This document shows positions 56,609 through 64,000 of a stretch of DNA of 64,000 nucleotides, piece after piece. The DNA lies in NCBI RefSeq assembly GCF_035046485.1, contig NC_085136.1:154326870-154390869 (forward strand). Direction: 5' to 3'. Each line of letters opens with the position of its first letter. Within the stretch, counting starts at the first letter, position 1. Both the position numbers and the translations under genes were made by a program. Below the pieces are notes generated by a model. That model was not told the DNA's origin. It saw nothing but the letters and a program-made list of their open reading frames with translations, and did not search any database. The stretch comes from Aedes albopictus. Its lineage: Eukaryota > Arthropoda > Insecta > Diptera > Culicidae.

Positions 56609-57320
56609 CACACGGTTCTATCGGTATGTGATCGAATTCTTCCTCGTACGTTGATGAATCAATGACGGAAACTGCAGCACCACAATCAACTTCCATTTTT
56701 AAACGAATACCGTCAACGTAAACTGTTCGAAAACACGGCTCATTGATCCTGTTGACTGAAAATGTTAAACAATCTGTTTCCTCATACGACAACTTTGACT
56801 CGTACGTTAAACTATTGGAAACATTTGATTTTTGTGGGTGGGCTACTGAAGAATCGACAAACTTTACCTTAGCTCTCTTTCGATCGAAACAAAAACGTCG
56901 AATATGTCCATCTCTGTGACAAAAACTACAAAACAACTTGCGTGATTGTGAAGTAAAACTGTTGTTGTTAATGTGCAAAAGTGATTGCTTCCTATTGCTG
57001 GATAAACTACGATTAAACTGTTTTTCTGAAACTCCTTGGATTGAACTGTCCTTCGTGTCCGATTGTGTTCCATCAAACCGCTTCCGTAATGCATCCGTAA
57101 TTTCTCCAAACGAAACGTCCTTCAAGCTCCTTCCTTCGAAAATCTGCTTCAACTCGCTGAAAACTTGAGTACCACACGAAGCCAGGAACGAAACTTTTTG
57201 TTTTTCCAAACTGTAAACTCCACGATGCAAAAACTCACGATTTAAATCCTCCAAAAACTTCTCAAACGGGATTGATCCGGGAACAAACGGCTTGACTTGA
57301 CTTGTAGTTGTAGTTGACAT
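56609..57320 (-). pseudogene. Gag and protease N-terminus of Gypsy element
   Basis: Likely start at 57320 (MSTTTTSQVKPFVPG); the open frame reaches 57365 but the extra 15 residues are hydrophobic and unlike a Gag start. Gag is short. It ends with one zinc knuckle CSFCHRDGHIRRFC (CX2CX4HX4C), which binds element RNA. The protease follows: RLKMEVDCGAAVSVID places DCG where DTG or DSG is usual, so the active-site Thr/Ser is Cys in this copy. Truncated by the MITE. Confidence 0.88.
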
Positions 57321-57367
57321 AGTTCTTTTAAACAAAACAAACTCCAAAAACAAAACAAACTTCAACT

Positions 57368-57560
57368 TATTGATTTTTTTCAGTGTAAATCATAAACTCT
57401 AAACAAACGTTTGATTTTTTGTCAGTGTAAATCATAAACTGTAAACAAACGTTTGATTTTTTTATAGTGTAAATCATAAACTATTGAAACTAAACAAACG
57501 ACTGATTTTTTACAGTGTAAATCATAAACTGTCGAAACCAAACAAACAAACAAACTTTAG
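57368..57560. repeat. ~60-bp tandem repeat in retrotransposon leader
   Basis: Units of AAACAAACGTTTGATTTTTT followed by CAGTGTAAATCATAAACT. AAACAAACGTTTG contains a CAAACGTTTG palindrome. Confidence 0.85.
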
Positions 57561-57943
57561 CAAACAGACTGAAACAAACTTTTTGTGTGCATGGAGCATA
57601 AAACTGATTCCTTTAATTTGCGGGACAACTCTATTTCTCGCAACATCCAACATACAACAAATTCAGGCGATGCAACATTCACCGCGCGACAACGATCTTG
57701 TATCGTCAAATTGTATGTCGCAAACTAAAGTTGTAGCAACAAAAAACTATTAATCAACACAAACACAAACTCGTTTGATGTTGATAAAACTGTTTCGTGG
57801 ATGTGAAACGGAATAAAGATAAACAAAATGAAACTTTTTCTATCGCTTGCTAGGCGAAAGAAAATGGATCGCAAAACTGTTTCAATGTTCCACAGTAAGC
57901 ATGCAGTTTTGGAACTTTTCTCTGCTTTATTTCTAGCTTTACA

Positions 57944-58027
57944 TGCACTGCCTATGATCGCATAATTGTCCCATATGAATAGGAAACCCAGCAAAGATGG
58001 GACTGATATGCGATCATGGGCAGTGCA
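57944..58027. repeat. 84-bp palindromic element, copy 2
   Basis: TGCACTGCCTATGATCGCAT pairs with ATGCGATCATGGGCAGTGCA at 19 of 20 positions. The loop contains AACCCAGCAAAGATGGGACT, matching copy 1. Confidence 0.82.
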
Positions 58028-58330
58028 GTACTTACGTGAACCTTTCAATCAAACCTGTGATTGAGTGTGAAACGGCGATACCAACCAGATCAGCTGCTCC
58101 TCCGACGGCTAACAACTCCGTGGAAAACACACACAAAAACAACTAATTAATGGCAAGAAACAGCCAACTGCTTTCACAAAAGCATAAACTATTCCGGTAT
58201 TGAAGCACTCCGGAATTCTGGAACCACTCCAAGGCACACACAAATCACACCGGGAATTGTTTTTGGTTGCTTTCCGACCGACCGAACGACAACGCGAAAC
58301 GCAATTAATTTCAATCGCGAGAAAAAAAAA

Positions 58331-58347
58331 CACCACCTCGTTCGCCA
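58331..58347 (-). other. Primer binding site
   Basis: One base inside the 5' LTR the minus strand reads TGGCGAACGAGGTGGTG, starting with the TGG that pairs with the tRNA CCA end. The priming tRNA was not identified. Confidence 0.7.
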
Positions 58348-58348
58348 C

Positions 58349-58544
58349 TGTTATGACCGGTACCTGCGATAGAGACCGGCCAGACATGCACGCTATACGG
58401 GTTAACACAATAGACGGGTGTGTGATATGACCGAGTAAAGAAACGGTACGCGCGCGTTCGCAGTCAGTTATAAACTGATTTTATTATACTTTTTGATATG
58501 GCTGAGCCAGCAGCCAACATAGAACGTTAGGGTGGGTCACCACA
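58349..58544 (-). repeat. 5' LTR of Gypsy-type element
   Basis: 196 bp, near identical to 39581-39776. As the 5' LTR on the minus strand it would hold the promoter. Confidence 0.95.
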
Positions 58545-59940
58545 ATTCTAACCACAATGAACAGCCTCTGATGAAAAGAAGGAAACATGTCTATAGAGAA
58601 GTTAACAGTTTAGCGGCCAAAAAAATCTGCAGCAGTACACGGTTGGACACTAAAACTCTAAAGAACAAACTACTTTTAAAAGAAGACAAACATTTGAAGA
58701 AGTGCAGATTGGCCAGCAGCACAACTGTTAGCCTACATTTTATGAAAATTATGCTAAGTACAGCACATCACTTCTTGATGACAGTTTGCATTTACCCTCA
58801 TGCCTTTCGGCCTAAATGATTTTTTTTGGTCGAATGGCTGGAAATTTTTTCGGTCATTCTCACCATCAAAAAGCATTTGTTTGACATGGTCTGGAATAAG
58901 TACATATTCAGTACTAAATGATGTATGTTTAAAACGAATGTTGTGGGGGTAGGTTACTAGGCGATTGGACAGGAAACTTCTAAAAGAAGGGTAAATGTCA
59001 GATTGAAATACTTGTAGTTTTCAAAGCATTAACTATAAGTTCAAAAGAACGGCTAAGTTAAAAGAAGGAAAATTTTCGAACAAAAGCTTGGACAGCTAAA
59101 TTTCGGTCAGTCCATGCTATGATGGACGATCAATGGTCCGTTGAAAATAACAGGTAACGTTTGAAAGAAGGTGAAATTTCTAATTGGAATTCAAGCAGTA
59201 GTTTCTATGATAACAGTTATACTGATATATCAGAAGACACTCAAAGACACAGCCGATATTTAAAAGAAGGAAAAAAATATTATTGAAATATTCACTGTTT
59301 TATTGTCAATCAATATTATTGAAGAAGATTTCGAAAGAACAGCACGCTTTGCAAGAAGGCAAAATACTGATGAAAATATCAATTTGATAGTTTTTTTAAC
59401 TACCGTTTTTCAGGAAAGTGCTATGAACTCACAATCCCATCATATCGTCACATTATTTCTGTTCTCCTTCAAAAAACCTTATCATTGTTGATGACTATTT
59501 ATCATAGTGATCAATGTGATCATAATAACATTCCTAGAACACTTACTCGTAGGAATATCCTATGAAAGAAGAAAAACTGCTTGATGTACAATATTAGGGT
59601 TATTCACTGAACAGATTAAATAACTGCAAAAACCATGATTAGCTGTTTATTGAAAAGTTTCATGTAATTGCAAATGAAAGAATCGAAGATTGCCTTGGTA
59701 ATCTCAACTTTAAGTAACTCAGGATTATATTTAATCAGCGATTTACGCTGTTTATAGGATTTAGAAATTTCATCACTAACAAATCACATGAATACATAAC
59801 GAGATAGAATTAGCCTATTGTTAAGAGCAAAAAATATCTTTAAGCAGTTAGAATACTTAAAAGCTCCTTTCATAATAAATTAGAAAGAACAGCCTTTTTT
59901 CAAAGAAGGGAAATCTTTGATTAACATGCTTGCATTTCTA
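58545..59940. repeat. Diverged tandem repeat (GAACAGCCT-AAAGAAGG), right part
   Basis: Continues the series of 38571-39580, with phrases GAACAGCCTCTGATGAAAAGAAGG near 58559, GAACGGCTAAGTTAAAAGAAGG near 59046, and AGAACAGCCTTTTTTCAAAG near 59886. Confidence 0.65.
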
Positions 59941-60080
59941 TATGCATATTTGTATCAGCTGTACAGACTCACATCATATTTTCTCACACTACCTCAAACC
60001 TAACGTTCATCGTTGAACGAAATTGAGTGCCACCTATACAAGTGTCTCTCTTATTACTGACTCATTTTTACAATGTTCAT

Positions 60081-60862
60081 TAGCATGGGACACGCTTGTA
60101 TGGAAAAAATAAATCCTCGCTCCAGTTGACTTTTTAGATCCCATTTAGGTCCCATATGAACTGTACAACATTTCAGGACAATCGGTGAAACTATAATTTA
60201 GCGCAAGCGGTTCAAAGTTTGCATAGGATTTACTATGAGAAAAGTTATACTTTCAAACAAAAAATCCCAGAGGTCGCCCTTTGTCTCCTTAATTCTAATA
60301 TTTCAACGCTTCTTGTAGAAAAATCATTTATGAAACTTTCCTTCGAAGACCGCAAAACGATTGGGTGCTTGTAGAAAAAGTTATTGATTTATTACCAATT
60401 AGTTTTCTAACTGTTTTGTTTTATCAGCAGCACTGCTGCTGGCGTTGTTGCATGGGGTGGCGGGAGGCATCACCACCCCCAGAAACAGCAGCAGCCAAGG
60501 CAGCAGCTACAGTGCTGCTAATAAAACAAAACAAAAAAACGTTCGTGAGATATCTAGTCGGTAATAAATGAATAACTTTTTCCACAAGCATCCCATTATT
60601 TTGCGGTCTTCGAAGGAAAGTTTCAAAAATGATTTTTCTACAAGAAGCATTGATCGATTTAAATTAAGGAGACAAGGGGCGACCTCTGGGATTTTTTATC
60701 TGAAAGTGTAACTTTTCCCATAGTAAATCGTATGAAAACTTTGAACCGCTTGCGCTAAATTATAGTTTCACCGATTGCGCTGAAATTTTGCACAGTTCAT
60801 ATGAGACCTAAATGGAATCAAAAAAGTCGACTGGAGCGAAAATTTGATGTTTGTCCCATACT
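60081..60862. mobile_element. 782-bp long-TIR, MULE-like MITE
   Basis: Arms of about 330 bp (60081-60410 and 60535-60862) are inverted copies, e.g. GCGCAAGCGGTTCAAAG against CTTTGAACCGCTTGCGC. A 9-bp duplication AATGTTCAT flanks it (60072-60080, 60863-60871). The ~125-bp spacer is GC-rich and itself palindromic at its edges (TTTTGTTTTATCAGCAGCAC against GTGCTGCTAATAAAACAAAA). Long TIRs and 9-bp duplication fit Mutator-like elements. No transposase inside. Confidence 0.85.
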
Positions 60863-60963
60863 AATGTTCATCTATATCCGATTGCTTTCTCTACCAGTTC
60901 AATCAGATATTGGTTCTCTCGCTTACCGACTAGTCGTTTTTCTTCTGACTCAGTTTAATTACA

Positions 60964-63907
60964 ATGGTTTCTAGCGAATCCGAAACGTATCATAGCTTCT
61001 CCGATGGCGCAGAATATTCTACCCACGAAAATCTGTCTCTAAAAACCCGTCGTTCATACTGCCGCATCCGCATACGGTCAAGTTCAGAATCCGATGATTC
61101 TACGCTATCTTCGAAACACCAGCAGCCAACAATCAAACACCACGTGTTGACCAATGAGGTTATGTTTAACAAAACTATCATGGAGGGTAAGTAGATCGCA
61201 TAAACTCAAGATTGACGTAATTTATGAGTATATTTGTCACCATTGAACCAGATCCAATCACACGGAAGCGAACAATTGGATTAACATCCGACTCCGATGG
61301 TTCTGGGGAGCCAGATAACCAGAACGAAAATTCTAGACTGTCTCAAAGAAAACGTAAAAGGTTGCACAGAAAAAAGTTCAGGAGCATGATAATGCATAAT
61401 CGACGATCTTCTTTTGCACGGAAACATGCTGATAAGAATGAGGCCCCGAAAACTACGCCATCAACAACCACTGATGAACCCACAGCAGGTGACACATCCG
61501 ACCAGCATATCAAGTTTCTTCGGACAGTGAGAGGAAAGCTAAAATGTTGCTGCGATGGATTTACATACCATCTAAACAAAAAGGTTTGGCATTTTATTTA
61601 TTCTAACATTTCTAGTTTATTAAATTCACTGTTTACGCTAGACTGAAGATACCAAATATTGGGACTGCTAGCTACGCAGAACACCTGGCGCTGCTGGACC
61701 ATGCGGTGGTCGCGCTATAACACGTGGCACGGAGCAATCAACGTTCATCATTACCAAAGAACATAACCACGAACCAAGCTCTCTGCGAGTCAAGTCCGCC
61801 GATCTTCGATCAAAGTTAACAGATCGGGCCATTGCAACATCAGACAAACCCGAAAAAATCATGCGAGATGTTTCGGAATCCACAGTACCCGAGGTAATCG
61901 CAGGAGCATTATATCACAATTTTCATGATTCGCTTCACAACACAAACACTCAATTCATTATCTTTTCAAACATATACACACCCATTGTTGTTTTGATCAA
62001 AACTCAAGTAGTAGTATTGTCGTTTGCACACATTAGCAATAGAAGCGGATCATCCACACATCTCTATGTCATAAAACAGGAATAGGGGAACAAAGCCCAA
62101 AATGCCAAGATGGGATAAAATGGCCCAACTCATAAAATCATTCCTGAATGGGACTTGATCATTACTATAGGTGAATGGTGTCAAGATATGTTTGCATCGA
62201 ACATTCTTCTAGAAGCTAGGCCACCAAACCCACGAAAATTATTTTGATTTCCCAATGAAAACTGGCAACTTCCGGTTTTTCGTGCTTACAATTAAGGTTT
62301 TCTGGTGATTTTGTTACCAGCCAAGTGTTTCCAAGGAGATTGAGACACACATGGAGACGCATGGTTGTTGATGTCTACGCTTTCCATGTTAGGGGTCATT
62401 CAAATATTACGATCATCGTTTTGCGGAGAGGGGGGTAACACTCCATTTATTGAGTACACGAAAAAAGCGGACAGAGGGAGGAAAAGGAGTCGGAAATGCC
62501 CGAAAACTGATGGACGTAATTTTTGAACGTTTTCATGAAGTGGCATCTTACCCCATGGCAGATGATCGTTTTGCACCACTTCCGTTTTACGAATCAGTTT
62601 TTGAAATCGCTAAAAATCGATGAAAATGCAATAGTTTAGTGAATAGTTTTGCTGAAGTATCGAGCAAATATTGTCTAGCTGCTGTTACCACTTTGAAAGC
62701 CTAACAAATGAGACTAATTATCATTGAAAACGATGAAAGTTTGAAAAATGGCATTTTACCCCACTTGACCCTACTCACACGTGCATCGTTTTGCTGAAAT
62801 ACTCAACAGGTTCAAGCATCGCTTAGTCGTAATGCTCAGCGTAAAATTATCCAAAGACGCAGGAGAGGCGATATGCCGCAAGACCCGGAAGATATTGGCG
62901 ATTGGGATAATATAGACGACCGCTACAAACTAAATCTAAATGGTGAACCGTTTCTGCGACGTGTGCTCAACACCAAAGATGGGCCGGTGCTCATATTTGT
63001 ATCCCATAAACAGCTGCAGCTTTTGTCAAAAGCAGAAGTATGGATTATGGATGGAACGTTTGTGACAGCGCCACGTAGCTTTAAGCAAATTTTTACCATT
63101 CACGGCAGTATCGGTGATGCAAAATCGCGACGATTTATTCCTCTCGTGTGCATGCTGCTGCCCAAGAAAAACGAGCCGACATATACTACGGCGCGCTCCC
63201 AGCTTCTGGAAATCGCTGAGGAGCACAGCCTGGAGTTAGATCCAGAACTAATTTTAACCGATTTTGAACTCGCTGAGATCACCACGGCCAGAGCGTTCTT
63301 TCCAGAAGCAGCATTCCATGGCTGCTTCTTTCACCTTAACCAGAGTCTGTTTCGGAAAATTAAAAAACTCGGGCTGCAGCGTGAATACGGGAGGAATAAA
63401 TCGATAGAACTGTCGTTCAAGCAGGTTGTGGTCTTGGCCTTCTTGCCAGCCAAAGAGGTGCCAACGGCTTTCAAAAAGCTACAGAAACGTTGTCCACCTG
63501 CTTTGAAGGACTTTTTCCGATATTTTGGCGAATTTTATGTAAATGGACCACCAAAGAAGCGAAATAAGCGACCAAAGTTTCCGCCAAGATTGTGGTCGGT
63601 GTACAAAAATGTGTTGCGCCATCTTCCTCGAACCTCCAATTGCATCGAGGGATGGCATACGAAGTGGAACGGACTTCTAAGAGCGGACAACCCATCGTTT
63701 TACACTGTTCTGAAACAGTTCCAACTTGAGGAGCGCAATGGTAACGTTGAGTTTTTACGCGTTTTAAAAGGCGAGTCCGAGTCGAAGTGACGAAGAAAGG
63801 ATATAATACGAGATGAGAAGCTTGAAATACTCGTTAAATCCTACAATCGAAGAGCTGACCAAATTGACTACTTGACAGGTATCGCTTTACTTATGATTAA
63901 CACCTAG
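60964..63907 (+). pseudogene. FLYWCH zinc-finger/MULE transposase gene, two in-frame stops
   Basis: Spliced gene inferred from frame and splice signals: exons 60964-61186, 61252-61583, 61642-61893 and 62810-63907, with introns GTAAGT-CAG, GTTTGG-TAG and GTAATC-CAG. Exon phases match at every junction. The N-terminus is acidic and Ser-rich, then basic. The FLYWCH finger spans exons 2-3 (KFLRTVRGKLKCCCDGFTY, TKYWDC, and the HNH of KEHNHEP). Exon 4 holds the DDE transposase: WIMDGTF (D), LILTDFELAE (D), CFFHLNQ (C/H) and NCIEGWH (E). The family (Phantom-like Mutator) cuts and joins DNA. A TAG at 61669-61671 follows the YWDC of the finger, and a TGA at 63788-63790 precedes 38 more codons (ending TAG 63905-63907) whose IDYLTGIA phrase resembles the family C-terminus. 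Both are nonsense mutations unless read through. ATG at 60964 is the first in the frame. Confidence 0.8.
62086..62776. mobile_element. Possible MITE in intron 3 (GGGTAAAATG-type)
   Basis: The left end has GGAATAGGGGAAC...AAAATGCC and ATGGGATAAAATGGCC; the right end has GGCATTTTACCCCACTTGAC followed by CCTAC. The ends are weak inverted copies and similar motifs (CATCTTACCCCATGGCA near 62544) occur inside. Boundaries uncertain. Confidence 0.4.
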
Positions 63908-63931
63908 TTTAAGCTATTTTGTATATTTATC

Positions 63932-63974
63932 AATAAACATTTTGTTTTTATTTGTGCTAAAAATTGAGAATAAA
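63932..63974 (+). promoter_or_regulatory. Candidate polyadenylation signals
   Basis: AATAAA at 63932-63937 and 63969-63974, 25 and 62 bp after the last stop of the MULE gene. Confidence 0.55.
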
Positions 63975-64000
63975 GTATGAAAAGAAATTACGCAATAGGA

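Larger units (their letters stand above)
57321..58348 (-). other. Leader of the Gypsy element
   Basis: Long untranslated region between primer site and gag. Next to gag, 57368-57560 holds three to four copies of a ~60-bp repeat (AGTGTAAATCATAAACT plus AAACAAACGTTTGATTTTTT). A palindromic 84-bp insertion lies at 57944-58027. Confidence 0.75.
39581..58544 (-). mobile_element. Ty3/Gypsy-type LTR retrotransposon with nested insertions
   Basis: The two 196-bp LTRs start TGTTATGACC and end TCACCACA on the plus strand and differ at two positions seen. Host flanks ATTCT at 39576-39580 and 58545-58549 are the 5-bp target duplication. Coding order on the minus strand is gag, protease, RT, RNase H, integrase, i.e. 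the Gypsy order. Total span 18,964 bp; subtracting the 13,226 bp of the long-TIR element plus its duplicated target, and 223 bp of the MITE plus target, leaves 5515 bp, normal for the family. The similar LTRs suggest fairly recent insertion, with the nested insertions later still. Clade not resolved. Confidence 0.95.

Overview
The window looks like a heterochromatic or intergenic stretch of a culicine mosquito genome, most likely Aedes. The pointers are a Feilai-like tRNA-derived SINE, a palindromic GGAATTCC minisatellite, RTE/JAM-like and LOA-like LINE remnants, Helitron fragments with CTAG ends, and many MITEs. There is no prokaryotic gene organisation and no intact single-copy host gene. 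Nearly every base can be placed in a repeat or mobile element, often nested several layers deep. The species assignment is inference from remembered repeat families.

Region 1 (1-19,500) is a satellite array with a unit of about 120 bp. It is folded into a giant inverted repeat: bases 1-7,201 are mirrored by 10,162-17,362 (paired positions sum to 17,363) around a 2.96-kb single-orientation spacer. Each arm also carries a 1.6-kb terminal-inverted-repeat element and a SINE with a (TTTA)n tail. The outer right edge decays into diverged satellite units.

Region 2 (19,500-27,930) has a GC-richer stretch with a strong hairpin, then a GGAATTCCTGGA-type minisatellite. A 5'-truncated LOA-like non-LTR retrotransposon with an open 920-codon RT-RNase H frame interrupts the minisatellite. 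It is flanked by a perfect 166-bp direct duplication.

Region 3 (28,000-38,560) is a mosaic: a 1.3-kb TA-flanked MITE with repeated subterminal motifs, a Helitron split by a 3.8-kb composite insertion, a tRNA-derived SINE, several minisatellites, a hAT-like MITE, a complete 310-bp non-autonomous Helitron, two tiny LINE-tail insertions with 12-13 bp target duplications, and a broken RTE-type reverse transcriptase.

Region 4 (38,570-59,940) is a diverged tandem repeat split by an 18.96-kb Ty3/Gypsy-type LTR element on the minus strand (196-bp LTRs, target duplication ATTCT). Two later elements interrupt it: a 221-bp MITE and a 13.2-kb element with very long terminal inverted repeats (target duplication TGCA). 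Subtracting both leaves about 5.5 kb, a normal Gypsy size, and the coding frames on either side of each insertion agree. The 13.2-kb element has no recognisable transposase and holds its own MITEs, palindromes, degenerate tandem repeats and GC-richer islands.

Region 5 (60,000-64,000) holds a 782-bp long-TIR, MULE-like MITE. Next to it is a spliced FLYWCH zinc-finger plus MULE-transposase gene (four exons, plus strand) broken by two in-frame stop codons.
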